Part shown: piece by piece, positions 52,415-64,000 of the stretch
Position numbering within the stretch: position 1 is the stretch's first letter
Layout of the letters: every line of letters begins with the position of its first letter
Origin: Boesenbergia rotunda
Lineage: Eukaryota; Streptophyta; Magnoliopsida; Zingiberales; Zingiberaceae
NCBI GenBank assembly: GCA_024364735.1
Contig: JAGFNQ010005231.1
Location: forward strand, 97,818-161,817
Direction of reading: 5' to 3'
Length of the DNA stretch: 64,000 nt
Notes under the pieces: generated by a model
The model's database searches: none
Seen by the model: only the letters and a program-made list of their open reading frames with translations
What the model was told of the DNA's origin: nothing
Program-made: the position numbers and the translations under genes

Positions 52415-55400
52415 TGTTAGTAATATGAGAGAAGTGTCATAAGGCAATCGCCTTATGATTGTAATCATTTACTTTAATAAATGAATATTCACTATTTGAG
52501 TATACATGTTCATGTATTTGATTGAGATCTAAAACTCATTTACTGAATGTCCGCAATACAATTCACAGCATGAGAGAATTTGTGATGAATTCACAACTAG
52601 TGATTATCTCTACATGTGCAATTGTGAAGTATTGAAATTGTCCCTAGTCGATGAATTGATAAATATGGATGCTATCAATTCTGTTAAGACTAGCATGGGT
52701 TATTCTCTAATCAGCTGATTCTCACTGGCTGGTGACATTGGGATGTCCAGAGATAAACATGGATGCTAGTTAAGGGAACTAGTTCATTGGAGTGACTGGC
52801 TGTAAAACTTCATATGGGAATCTACATGTAGATATGTCAATGAAGTTCTTACTGCAGCTTAAGTGCGATGTTCCTTTGACTTGCGGTGTTCAAGTCATCT
52901 TGGTCATGGAGACTTGTACTTTAACATCTTAAGCAAGCATCTCTAAGGAGGTGTGGACCCAGGATGGTAGGGTATAAGCCGAAGTGCCCGAAGATGTTTG
53001 AACAGCATACAAAGGATTCACCACTCCTTGCGAGGAGATGTATACCCAAGGCCTATCGTCGGATTGTTACTCAAAGCCTCTGTCTAGAGCATCACATGTT
53101 CAGAGTATGAATCTCTCAGAAACATGAGAGTAACTAGAATCCGTTGGATGAGAAAGACATTACTTGGGCTAGGTGTGACATAGTCAGCCTAGTGGGGACT
53201 GACACACATAGACCGTGTCCTGAACCCAGTGGGTATAAGATGGTGAAGGGAATGAGGCACGACTCATTATAGCTGCTGAAGGGTTTCAGAATTATTTCTG
53301 AGGTCAACCATTGATCTTTCGATTAATTGGGGATCATGATGTACTACTAGGTGCCACTCATGATCGTTCTATAATTGGTTAATTATAGACGGCCAACATA
53401 AATCGAAAGCCTATTTAGTCACACGCACAACGAGTAATCCGAGGGATTTAAAACGAGTTGAAAATTGGATTTTCCGATCAAGAGAAATAAGTCGAATCTG
53501 AATTTATCAGAAACGCATCGGAAGCTTAAAATTGCTAAGTCTTTTGAAGGCTTATTGGACGAATTAAATGAGTTTAATTCGCGAGGAGGCGGCTTGGTTT
53601 GGCCGGCCAAAGAGGGTCCCCACCCTCTTTGGTTTGGCCGGCCACAACAAAAGGGAGGAACCAAATTGTTTTGGTTCAAATTATAAAATAAACCACGCGT
53701 GATTTGTTTTATAAAATTATGGATAAAGAAATTTGTATAAAGAAATTTATATAAAAGTTTATATAAAGAAATTTATATAAAAAGATTTATTTTGGAAATT
53801 AAAATGAACCATGGATTGGTTTATTTTATAAGTCAATAACGGATTGATTTACCATAATAAATAAATTTATATAAAGAAATTTATGTAAATAAATTTATTT
53901 TCATGGAAATTAAAATAAACTTTAAATGGTTTATTTTATTTTATAAAATCAATTATGAATTGATTTTTCCATGATAAGAAAAATTTATATAATAAATTTC
54001 TTGTGAAAATTTATTCCATAATAAAAGGAGAGATATGTTTGTTTTTTATTATAAATTTAGTTATAATAAAAACATGGCATAACGGAATAATTCATAAAAA
54101 ATTTATAAGATAAATTTTTTATGAAAATTTATTCCGTTAAAAGGGAGACTTGGCGATAGAGAGGCTACTATATAAAGGAACCAAGGCAAGGCTTGAATTC
54201 GAATTAAGAGATTAAGTAGCAAGCTCTCTCTCTCTCTTATTCTCTCCCTCTCTCTCTCTAGGGCCGGCGCCCTCTCTCCTCCCCTAGGGCCGGCACACCA
54301 CCTAGCTAGGGTTGCCGTGAGCCTCCTCCACCAAGAAGGTGCCAAAGAAGAAGAAGAAGCGGGTCGCGACTCCTTCCTTCCCCCGGAATCTTGATTCCGT
54401 TACTTGGTGGTAAGTCTTCCATCTTTCTCTCTTGATATTCTTGTCGTGCCTTTGGAGAATCTAGTAGTTCTTGTCGGCACGAAACTCGTGGCTTTGCGAA
54501 GTCATCCCGAAGTGAACTCGGCGTGGACGTGTGATAAGCACCATTTTATTGATTATTTTAATTATTAAAATCCATGTTTGACCTATGTTTTTATTGCTTA
54601 ATTGTGATTTTACCCTAGGTTTTAGGATTTCCTCTTATTTTGGACTTAATTGTAAATTTACACATTTTTGGATTATTTGGCCACTAATTTTCTGATATAT
54701 TTTTGTAGGCATGAAAGGATCTTGGACCTAAGGCATACTGGGTCAAACTTGAGTCGGATGTGAACCGGATCGAATTATCAAGCTTACAATTAATCCGGGC
54801 CATCCGATTCAAGAGCGGCTAGATCTGAGACATCCGGGATGATCTGAAGCAATCCGAGCTAGGGTTAGGGTTGATCAAGCTCTATGATCAAGATCTGAAG
54901 GTTTCATTCCAATCAGAGCTCAATCAACCGTTGGATCAAGCAAGGAGGGCTCTAGAGCGTCCATTCACAGATAGAGTTGATCTGGACCATCCGTTGCACA
55001 TCTGGAGGATCCGAGCTACCAAGAGGCAGATCCTGACCCCAGATCATCATCATAAAAATTTGGATCAAATCAGAGCAAGATCAGTCGTTGGATTTCCTCC
55101 GATCAATCTGGGCCGTCCGTTGATAACTATTTAATCAAAACACAGCCACATTTCCTCCTCGTCGCGTCTTCGCCGCAACAGTATCATCTTCATCATTCTT
55201 CTTCATTTCTTCGTAGTTTTCTTAGTTTTGAAGGCGCGACCACTCAATCTCGACCTTGGATCATCTTCTGGATCCTTGGAGATAGCCTTGGTGGAGAATT
55301 CAGCTCAAATTTGCACCGGAAGAGGGTTGTTTGAGGGTTTCGGCAGCTCAGCAGTCCAGTCACTTGCGCCTCTTCCATAAGCCATTTCCGACCATCTGAG

Positions 55401-57650
55401 CCGGCTGTAGGGGTTCTCAGGTGAGCCCAGGTGGTCCGCGAATCATCATAGCAACCACCATCGACTGAGGCCAAGGAAATTGGATTGAAATTCCAGCTGC
55501 GTGCGTTTTGAGCAGAGTTCATCAAGCGAGGCTGATTTCCATTGATTTGCTATGCCTAGGGGTTCGAAGCCAGCTCTTGCTTGACGACCAAGAAGATCTT
55601 GAGCTTAGGGAGAGTTGAGGAGTAGTTTACCGTGGTTAATTTCAGTCAATTAGCTGTAAATTTTGTTTCTGCTGTTTCTGAATCTGTCTTAGCTGCTGTA
55701 ATTTCGTTTCTGATTGGTTTCTGCTTAATTAGGATTCAAATCTTCTAGTTCAACAGCTAGGGAATATGTTTAGTGGATAATTATATTTAATTTCAGTGAT
55801 TTGCTGCATTAATTTCTTGCGTATCAGCTGAAGTATTGCGTATCAGCTCTGTTCCAACATTTTTGTTCAGTTTCGAATTTTTCAGCTTTTGTTTCAATTC
55901 GATTAGTGTTTAACTTTATTCCTTGCAATCGGAGATCACAATTAGTGTGTTAATGTGTTAGATTCGAGTTCATTTCTCAGTCGGGTTTATTTCTGAAATT
56001 AAGATCAGCTTGTGTGTATCAAAACCCAATTCTGCATTCTACAATGAATTTCTGCATTTTTGTGCACCATTTTGCATCCAGTTTGCGACTAAGTTGATTG
56101 GTTTTCTAGTTCTGAATTTAATTACTCAACCCTGCGCATCAATTGGTTTATAGCTGAGTTTTCTAATGCTGCATTCGAATTCTGAAGGTTTGACTTCATT
56201 TCTGCACTCTTGCATTGCATTTCTATATCAAGAACATTTCTGAATTGTTCATATGGTTACTGCACTTTAGTTCCGAGCCTACATTGTGTATCAAACAACA
56301 ATTCAGCATTGGATTAGTGCCAAGTTAAATGTAATTCTGGTGTGTCATTGCATTGAATTCAGATTACTTTGTCCAATTGTTTTGCATCTGAATTGAACTT
56401 CATTTCTGCACATTGTGCTGCAGTCATCATCTCTGAAATTTCCTACGTATCAAGCTATTAAATCTTGCCTTTGTATCAAGAAAAGAGTCTACATTGATTG
56501 GAGTCCAGTAAACTTACCTTTCAGTGAACTATTGCAATCGATTTCAGCTTCCAATGGCATTCGGCAGATTCTGAATTCATCCATTTCTGCCTCTGTTTAT
56601 TTCTGAACATTGCAGTAGCTGCAATTCTGTGCATCGTATTTAAGTTGGATTTCTGAAGTTTTTGTCTATCCTTTCATTCAGCTTGTTTCTGAATTGATTA
56701 GATTGTTTCTGCACAGCAAATTCAGCCTGTTTAAGGGTAGTGACTTCACATTCAGTGACTTCCAAATTGTAGTTTCCTTGTCTGCATTGCCAAGTTGCTG
56801 AATTTCTGCATGTTCTATAAAGATTAAATTCCTGCATTGATTTGTATCGGAAGTAAACAGATCCTTTGGAGTTTGGGTTATGCTGGAAATCAGTTTAAAT
56901 TGCCTTTGACTTGTTTTTGAATTGGAATTTTATTTTGACACATAAGCTTTCTTTTTTCGTACCAAGTGTAGGTTGCATGCATTTTGTATCAAGTGGATGT
57001 TTCGGTTTGAATGTTGTAGATCCTGAAGCTCCATCTAATTTGCTGTGGCATTTTGCAATTGAAATCAGATTTGTTTGTTTCCAAAATTGCTTTAGTGCCT
57101 TAATTGAGTTTTCCATTGATTGAGTTAACCATTGTTACCACTTGTTTAGTTCATTGGCTATTTTCCTTCTCTTTTCTTTGTGCTTTCATTTCCAAACTGC
57201 AACCCAAAACCCAGATTTAATTTGAAACCCGAAATTCACAAACGACACCTAAATACAAGCACGAATCACACAACATCAACTAGCCCCGAGAAAAATATGA
57301 CCTGTGGCCCCTATATTACATTTTCAGATTTTGATTGTAAAAAGGGTTTCCAGTTATTCATTTATAAATTCTAAATTCGATAGACTCACAATTTCGTGAC
57401 AATATTTAATATATCATTTGGGTCTGTCAACGTGAATAGAGGCGGAGCTTCCAAGGGATACTACGGTTGGATCTCGTCCCTCTCTACGAGTTACGCGAGG
57501 TATTAAGTAAATTAGTTTACTTTCTGTAAAATTTTAAATGTATGATCATGTCTCCACAACTTAAGGTTGTATGCTAGACCTTCCGCTGCACGTAATTAAA
57601 TTTCAAAATTACGAACCCGTATCCATGTCAACATGCACCCGGTCCCAACA
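52415..57650 (+). repeat. 5' LTR of copy 3, split by a solo LTR
   Basis: The halves are 52415-54531 and 57435-57650, about 2.33 kb without the insert. The TATA box is at 54169-54176, with CT tracts after 54222. It starts TGTTAGTAATATGAG and ends GGTCCCAACA. Confidence 0.88.
54532..57429 (+). mobile_element. 2.9-kb solo LTR, Gypsy-like, exact ACGTG duplication
   Basis: The unit starts TGATAAGCACC and ends TTTGGGTCTGTCA, with ACGTG on both sides (54527-54531 and 57430-57434). No pol domain or long frame is present. From 55650 to 56850 it is rich in TTTCTGCA/TTCTGAATT words. The end, with CACAATTTCGTGACA shortly before, resembles Tat/Athila-type LTR ends, by style only. Confidence 0.85.
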
Positions 57651-57651
57651 G

Positions 57652-59414
57652 TGGTATCAGAGCCGGTTAGTGTTCGACATAATCATACAATTGTTTTGCG
57701 GAAAACTTTATCATGATCTCAATTTCGGAAAATTTTCCAATTATGGAAACTTTCCAATTATGGTAAATTTTAGATTTAGGAATTTCAAGGTTTGGAAATC
57801 CTCATGAAATTTCGCAAACTTTTGAAATATCCTAGTTTCTGAAATTTTATGATAATTGTGAAAACTTCCCATTTTCGGAAACTTTCCAATTTTGGAAATT
57901 TCCTATTTTGGAAATTTTCTAATTTTGGAAATATGTAAGTTTTCTTTGTACCAGAAACTTACAAATATTCTGAAAACCTATTATGGAAAGCTCGCAATTT
58001 TGGGCACTTTCTTTTGAGAAAGTCTAGACAAATTTATGGATCATTAATTGACAATTAAATTCGAATTAGTTTTAAATTATTAACAAAATTCTTTTCTTTG
58101 GGTATCTGTGCCTCGGGGAGCCACCCAAATTAAAGTTAGTTGTTATAATTTAATTTCCTATTTTGAATAAGAATTGTCAAGTTTGATTTGGCTACGCCTC
58201 GGGGAGCGGGCCAAATTAGATTTATGACAAATTTCTTTTCTTTGGGTATCTGAGCCTCGGGGAGCCACCCGAAGAAAATAATTTGTTGTAATTGATAAGT
58301 CCATAAATAAAATATGTGATCAAATCATGGGAATTTTGGATAATTTCCTTATTTGATTTAAGAGGTGATGCTCTTACACATTATTGTCTCTAAAATTAAT
58401 TAGGAAAATTGTTTCCTATAGAGTTTATTTCCTTTAATAAGTTTTTCATGAAAATAATATGTGGTTGAATTAAGGGAATCTGTCTCTTAATTTAATAAGA
58501 TTTGATTTAGAGAAATCAAAGTCTTAAACATATTATTTCCGAAATTAATTATGACAATTTAGGAAATTGTTTCCCAAAACAATTCCTTAAATAAAGTATG
58601 AAATTATAATTAGGAAATCCGGTTCCTAATTCAATTAATGAGACTTGATAAATTAAGTCACATACATACTTTATTAAGAAAATCGTTAGTGCATGACATA
58701 ATTATATGTCATGAATGTGCTTAGAAAAGAAAAGATGAGACCCAAAACCCCTTATAAAATATTAAGACCAACACCTTCCATTAATATGGTTAGAACCGGA
58801 GTTTTGTTTCTCGTTTGGGTTGATGGACACATCCATGCCCGGCTTGATCCTCAACATGTTCAAACCATGGAATTAGTTTTTGATTAATATAGTTGGAGTC
58901 AGAGGTCAATCCTTAGTTTTGGTTGTTGGACACATCCAAGCCTAACTAAACGGTTGAATGACCTCCAACCATATTAAAACTATTTCTTGATTAATGGGTC
59001 AGCCTTAAGCTTGGAGCATCGATTTGTTGTGCCACAGTCAAGGTCGATGTAAAGAGAGGTGCAGTTGGGTGCTATGTATATTGTTGCATACTTGTTAATG
59101 AGTTAACAATCCAATGATTTATGCAAACATTCAATTAGTTGATAGCATAAAGTGATAGTTACATATATGTGATATGTAATCGGTATAATTACCTACCTTC
59201 ATAGCTAAAAATGACTTGATGGCCACAGCCATGGTTGTTCTTATCTATGATTGGATATCAACATATTTGGAGATGTTCCTACGATCTCCCGAATTGATAA
59301 AAGGGGGTTATTCAATTCAAAAAATAAATAGGATTTAATGAATGTATATTGATGCATTCTTTATCATTCTTATCACATAAACTCAATTTGTATTTCTAGG
59401 ATAATCACCTGATC
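57652..59414 (+). other. Primer site and leader of copy 3, with stem-loops
   Basis: TGGTATCAGAGC (57652-57663) is followed by a 1.75-kb leader with no supported gene. Stem-loops with GCCTCGGGGAGC-type loops lie at 58097-58129, 58186-58216 and 58240-58274. CACA-loop hairpins lie at 58823-58836, 58926-58939, 59027-59041 and 59219-59232. They correspond one to one with those of copy 2, with changed but still paired stems. Confidence 0.72.
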
Positions 59415-59670
59415 ATGTCTTCTTTGAATTTACGTTCCATTTTGAACACCAATAAACTGACTGAGCCAAACTTCATGGACTGGCTTCGAAACCTGAGGAT
59501 GGTCCTCAAGGCAGAAAAGCTTGCTTATGTCCTTGAAGAATAACTTCCCAACCATTCCTGAGTTGCTTAACCTGCTGAAGACTGTAGAGCCTTCTGTGAA
59601 GCAGGATCAGGAGACGGTACTGTTAGTTGGTTCCTCAAAGAAAGGTTCTAAGAGGAAGCCCAAAGAATAA
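59415..59670 (+). pseudogene. gag: gag of copy 3 with a 404-bp internal deletion
   Basis: The start MSSLNLRSILNTNKLTE matches copy 2, but TAA replaces a CAA codon at about 59541. The sequence then jumps from the equivalent of 40316 to 40721 in copy 2, leaving out most of the capsid domain. The join lies at a short ACC/CCA microhomology. The tail is KKGSKRKPKE followed by TAA (59668-59670), at the same place where copy 2 has TAG. Only fragments of Gag could be made. Confidence 0.82.
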
Positions 59671-61494
59671 AATAAGCGAAGGAAGAAAAAGGCCAAAAGA
59701 CTGAAAAGGCACCAAAAGACACTTGCCATCACTGTGGCAGGGAGGGCCACTGGCGAAGAAACTGCAAGGTTTATCATGAGTCCTTGAAGAGGGAAGGCAT
59801 CCGATGCCCCATCCTCTTCAAGTATCTTCGTTATTGAATGTCACTCTATTTCCTCGTACACCTGGGTACTGGATACTGGGTGTAGCTCACATATATGTAA
59901 TGACATACAGGGGCTAAGGAATAGAAGAAGACTCGTCAAGGGAGAAGCAAATTTACGAGTTGGAAATGGAGCAAAAATTGCTGTTGTTGCCATCGGAACA
60001 TATTTGCTAAAGCTCTCTACTAGACGTATCTTAGAATTGGATAATTGTTATTTTGTTCCTTCTTTAATAAAGAACATTGTATCTATTTCATGTTTGAATG
60101 AAAAAGGTTATCATTTAACTTTTAGTAACAATTGTTGTTACATAACTTTAAATGGCGTTCTTTATGGGACCGAAACTTTGTGCAATGGTATCTACACGTT
60201 AGATTTATCTGGTGACATTTTCAATATAGAAGTAAGCAACAAGCATGCTCAAATAGATAATCGAATAGGCTCCTACACATGGCATTGTCGTCTTGGCCAT
60301 GTAAGTAAGAAACGCATGACCGAATTACACCGATGTGGAATTCTGGAATCATTTGAACCCGGTTCATTTGATACATGTGAATCATGCTTAAAAGGCAAGA
60401 TGACCAAATTACCCTTTTCCGGAAAAGGTAATCCAGTGGGAGAATTGCTTGGTCTAATACATACTGATGTATATGGACCAATGTCAACTCTTGCACAAGG
60501 AGGCTATAGCTACTTCATCACCTTTATCGATGATCACTCACGATTCGGGTATGTGTTCTTGGTGAAACACAAATCTGAGGCTTTTGAGAAATTCAAAGAG
60601 TTCAAAAATGTAGTAGAGAAACAGCTTGGCAAAAATATTAAGATACTTCGATCCGATCGAGGTGGTGAATACTTGAGTCAAGAGTTTCAAGATTATCTTA
60701 GGGACAATGGGATATTATCTCAATGGACTCCGTCGTATACACCACAGCATAATGGTGTATCTGAGAGGCGTAACCGAACCTTGATGGACATGGTTAGATC
60801 CATGATAAACCATGCAACTCTTCTAAAGTCCTTTTGGGGCTATGCACTTAAGACAGCTGTTTACTTGCTAAACAGAGTCCCAACCAAGGTAGTCTCTACT
60901 ACTCCATATGAGATATGGAATAGTAAGAAACCTCACTTAACTCACCTTAAGATATGGGGTTGTCCTGCTTATGTGAAGTGGACTGTATCAGACAAATTGG
61001 ATGCTAAGTCTGATAAATGTCTATTTGTTGGATACCCTAAGGAAACGAAGGGTTACCAATTCTATCATCCCTTGGAACAAAAGGTGTTTGTTTCAAGGCA
61101 TGTTGTATTTCTGGAAAAAGAATTTCTTTTACAAGAAAACAGTGGGAGTAGCATTGAACTTGATGAATTTCAAGAAACTCCAATAGACATTATAGAGACA
61201 CCTAGTCTAGACCCACAACCGATAACTCATAGTGATGAGCTATCAGTTGAACCTAAAATAACACCACCTCTTCGTAGATTTGATAGGACACGCAATATTC
61301 TAGAGAGATACAGATTTCTCATAAGTGAATCGAACGACATGTTACTCATAAGCGATGACGAACCTATCAGTTATGAAGATGTTCTGAAAAGTTCAGAAAG
61401 GGAAAAATGGCTTGAAGCCATGAAATCGGAAATGGATTCCATGTACGAAAATCATGGGACTTGGTTAACCCACCTGAAGGGATTAAGCCCATAG
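59671..61494 (+). pseudogene. Nucleocapsid, protease and integrase of copy 3
   Basis: The zinc knuckle CHHCGREGHWRRNC (about 59730) lies in a frame shifted by a one-base loss before it and set back by a one-base gain after it. The protease site TWVLDTGCSSHIC is near 59860. From there a single frame runs to 61494. The integrase part shows WHCRLGHVSKKRM (about 60283), CESCLKGKM, IHTDVYGP with the first Asp, LRSDRGGEYLSQEF with the second Asp (about 60645) and NGVSERRNRTL with the Glu (about 60751). All three catalytic positions are present. The frame is lost near 61454, where four bases present in copy 2 are missing. Confidence 0.84.
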
Positions 61495-62343
61495 GGTGCA
61501 AGTGGGTTTTCAAGAAGAAAACCGACATGGAAGGTAATGTAGTTACCTTTAAGGCTAGATTAGTGGCAAAAGGATATCGTCAGAAACAAGGAATTGATTA
61601 TGACGAAACCTATTCGCCAGTAGCTATGCTTAAATCCATTCGGATGCTCCTAGCCATAGCATCTCATTATGATTATGAGATATGGCAAATGGATGTGAAA
61701 ACAGCTTTCCTTAAATGGAAACCTACTTGAGGATGTATACATGATACAACCTAAAAGTTTCACTTCGGTTGATAAAACCAAAATATGCAAGCTTCGACGA
61801 TCCATATATGGACTGAAGCAAGCATCCAGGAGCTGGAACATCCGTTTTGATGAGACAATCAAAGAGTTTGATTTCTCACAAAATCCTGACGAACCCTGTG
61901 TGTACAAGAAGGTTAGTGGGAGTGCAGTCGTATTCCTAGTGCTATATGTCGATGACATATTGCTTATAGGAAACGATATATCAGTCTTACAATCAGTTAA
62001 AATTTGGTTGTCCAAAACTTTCTCCTTGAAAGACCTGGGAGAAGCAACCTATATCCTTGGGATTAGAATCTATAGAGATAGATCAAAATGGTTACTTGGT
62101 CTTTCGCAGTCTACATATATAGACCGAGTGCTAAAAAGGTTTAGCATGTCGGAATCTAAGAAAGGTTACCTTCCCATCAGGCATGGGATCAACCTTTCAA
62201 AGTCTATGTGTCTGCGCACAGAAGACGAGAGGATCTGCATGAATAAGATTCCTTATGCATCCGCGATAGGATCTATCATGTATGCTATGTTATGTACTAG
62301 GCCCGATGTATCGTATGCTCTGAGCGTCACGAGCAGATACTAG
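61461..62343 (+). pseudogene. Reverse transcriptase of copy 3, two breaks
   Basis: RT text begins PIGCKWVFKKKTD (about 61491), then VAKGYRQKQGIDYDETYSPVA and QMDVKTAFL. One extra A near 61714 changes the frame. It resumes from 61741 with YGLKQASRSWN, the catalytic YVDD in VLYVDDILLIGND (about 61945) and LGEATYILGIRIYRD. It ends at TAG (62341-62343) where copy 2 has CAG. The sequence is otherwise very close to copy 2. The enzyme would copy element RNA into DNA. Confidence 0.85.
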
Positions 62344-62837
62344 TCTGATCCAGGAATGGATCATTGGGCGGCTGTCAAGACCTTAAGTACTTAAGAAGAA
62401 CTAAGGATGTGTTCCTAATATATGGAGAAGGAGGTATGGTAATACGTGGGTATACAGATGCCAGTTTCCAGACAGATAAGGATGACTCCAAATCTCATTC
62501 TGGATACGTATTTATTTTGAATGGAGGCGCAATAAGTTGGATAAGTTTCAAACAAGACACCGTAGCGGATTCTACCACGGAAGCGGAATATATTGCAGCT
62601 TCGGAAGCAGCAAAGGAAGCAGTCTGGATCAAGAAGTTCGTCTCAGAACTTGGTGTGGTTCCAACCATTGATGAAGCAATACCGGTTTATTGCGACAACA
62701 ATGGAGCTATTGCACAAGCAAAGGAACCAAGGTCTCATCAGCGATCCAAACATGTGCTTCGCCGCTATCAACTGATCAGAGAGATTATAAGTAGGAATGA
62801 TATACAAATTGAGAAATTCCCACTGAAAGGAATTTAG
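62344..62837 (+). pseudogene. RNase H of copy 3, broken
   Basis: Four bases are missing near 62381 compared with copy 2, changing frame. The RNase H domain is then readable: GYTDASFQTDKDDSKSHSGY (about 62448), STTEAEYIAASEAAKEAVW (about 62571) and YCDNNGAIAQAK (about 62688), giving the acidic catalytic residues. A base loss near 62816 shifts the last residues and brings TAG (62835-62837). The polypurine tract follows at about 62930-62940. Confidence 0.84.
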
Positions 62838-62940
62838 CGGATCCTTTAACTAAGGCCTTGCCTCAAAGCAAGTTTGAGGGTCATGTTAGAGCCTGTGGTA
62901 TTGGATACCGTAGCGATTGACATTAGGCCAAGTGGGAGTT

Positions 62941-64000
62941 TGTTAGTAATATGAGAGAAGTGTCCTAAGGTAATCACCTTATGATTGTAATCATTTACTT
63001 TAATAAATAAATATTCACTATTTGAGTATACATGTTCATGTATTTGATTGAGATCTTAAACTCATTTACTGAATGTCCGCAATACAATTCACAGCATGAG
63101 AGAATTTGTGATGAATTCACAACTAGTGATTATCTCTACATGTGCAATTGTGAAGTATTGAAATTGTCCCTAGTTGATGAATTGATAAATATGGACGCTA
63201 TCAATTCTGTTAAGACTACCATGGGTTATTCTCTAATCAGCTGATTCTCACTGGCTGGTGACATTGGGATGTCCGGAGATAAACATGGATGCTAGTTAAG
63301 GGAACTAGTTCATTGGAGTGACTGGCTGTAAAACTTCATATAGGAATCTACATGTAGATATGTCAATGAGTTCTTACTGCAGCTTAAGTGCGATGTTCCT
63401 TTGACTTGCAGTGTTCAAGTAATCTTGGTCACGAAGACTTGTACTTTACATCTTAAGCAAGCATCTCTAAGGACGTGTGGACCCAGGATGGTTGGGTATA
63501 AGCCGAAGTGCCCAAAGATGTTTGAACAGCCTACAAAGGATTCACCACTCCTTGCGAGGAGATGTATACCCAAGGCCTATTATCGGATTGTTACTCAAAG
63601 CCTCTGGCTAGAGCATCACATGTTCAGAGTATGAATCTCTCAGAAACATGAGAGTAACTAGAATCCGTTGGACGAGAAAGACATTACTTGAGCTAGGTGT
63701 GACATAGTCAGCCTAGTGGGGACTGACACACATAGACCGTGTCCTGAACCAAGTGGGTATAAGATGGTGAAGGGAATGAGGCACGACTCATTATAGCTGC
63801 TGAAGGGTTTCAGAATTATTTCTGAGGTCAACCATTGATCTTTCGATTAATTGGGGATCATGATGTACTACTAGGTGCCACTCATGATCGTTCTATAATT
63901 GGTTGATTATAGACGGCCAACATAAATCGAAAGCCTATTTAGTCACACGCACTACGAGTAATCCGAGGGATTTAAAACGAGTTGAAAATTGGATTTTCCC
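62941..64000 (+). repeat. 3' LTR of copy 3, first 1060 bp
   Basis: It starts TGTTAGTAATATGAG after the polypurine tract and aligns with 52415 onward. It is truncated by the window end before its TATA box. Several differences to the 5' LTR are C-to-T or G-to-A at former CpG sites, for example near 62971-62976. Confidence 0.88.

Larger units (their letters stand above)
52415..64000 (+). mobile_element. Copia element, same family as copy 2, copy 3 (3' LTR runs off the window)
   Basis: The 5' LTR (52415-57650) is split by a solo LTR. Primer site, leader, damaged gag, protease-integrase, RT, RNase H and the start of the 3' LTR (62941) follow. The pentamer before it is TGTAT; the matching duplication would be outside the window. 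It has an internal deletion in gag, small indels and a stop in pol, and seems non-autonomous. The LTRs differ by roughly 3-4% by eye where both are visible. Confidence 0.88.

Noticed and set aside
54871..55134. 87-codon frame in the 2.9-kb solo LTR
   Set aside because: It has no recognisable domain and sits in LTR sequence with an exact target duplication.
1..64000. Host gene exons between the elements
   Set aside because: Every stretch above about 300 bp is either assigned to an element or is AT-rich or repeat-like without coding signals.

Overview
The window is plant repeat DNA: about 64 kb of nested LTR retrotransposons, with a CACTA DNA-transposon remnant and a scrap of a LINE. I see no host gene, no rRNA or tRNA gene and no CRISPR array. 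Copia and Ty3/Gypsy lineages, initiator-Met-tRNA type primer sites, a plant-type CACTA element and solo LTRs of 1.7-3.8 kb indicate a flowering plant with a repeat-rich nuclear genome. The species cannot be named from this. One scaffold gap (836 N, 41074-41909) and a single N (9451) are present.

Layout. 1-1608: 3' end of a minus-strand Sire-like Copia element (family B). 1609-14013: a nearly whole plus-strand Sire-like Copia element (family A) with 2.1-kb LTRs, a broken gag-pol and an open third ORF that appears to have an intron. 14019-18980: decayed CACTA element (TNP2, DUF4218, DUF4216 and Ptta/En/Spm-type protein remnants, subterminal repeats) with a foreign-looking island at 18176-18580. 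19626-21308: minus-strand solo LTR with an exact ATAAC duplication. About 21314-34319: a Tat/Retand-like Gypsy element, split by a minus-strand gag-only Copia element (about 23292-31011), which is itself split by a 3.84-kb solo LTR (27065-30904, exact ACTTC duplication). 34320-36172: antisense truncated LTR of that same solo-LTR family. 36173-46997: Copia element (Angela/Tork-like, copy 2) containing the gap. 46998-47827: Tork-like Copia RT/RNase H scrap. 47828-51794: 5' end of another family B element, its LTR split by a solo LTR (48437-50513). 51825-52414: LINE ORF1 scrap. 52415-64000: third Copia element (copy 3, same family as copy 2), its 5' LTR split by a solo LTR (54532-57429, exact ACGTG duplication) and its 3' LTR running off the window.

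The proteins are retroelement parts: Gag (capsid, zinc-knuckle nucleocapsid), protease, integrase, reverse transcriptase, RNase H, plus transposase fragments. Almost all carry stops or frameshifts. The longest open frames are the 739-codon integrase-RT-RNase H frame of copy 2, the 496-codon integrase frame of copy 3 and the third ORF of family A.

The most interesting content is non-coding. Family A LTRs hold an array of about 16 short hairpins whose stems covary. Copies 2 and 3 hold two sets of covarying leader stem-loops between primer site and gag. Four LTR families carry unrelated palindrome clusters, three of them close to a TATA box. Two solo LTRs carry antisense tRNA-like units with A box, B box and T-tract. 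These were found by eye and rest on base-pair arithmetic rather than on a database.
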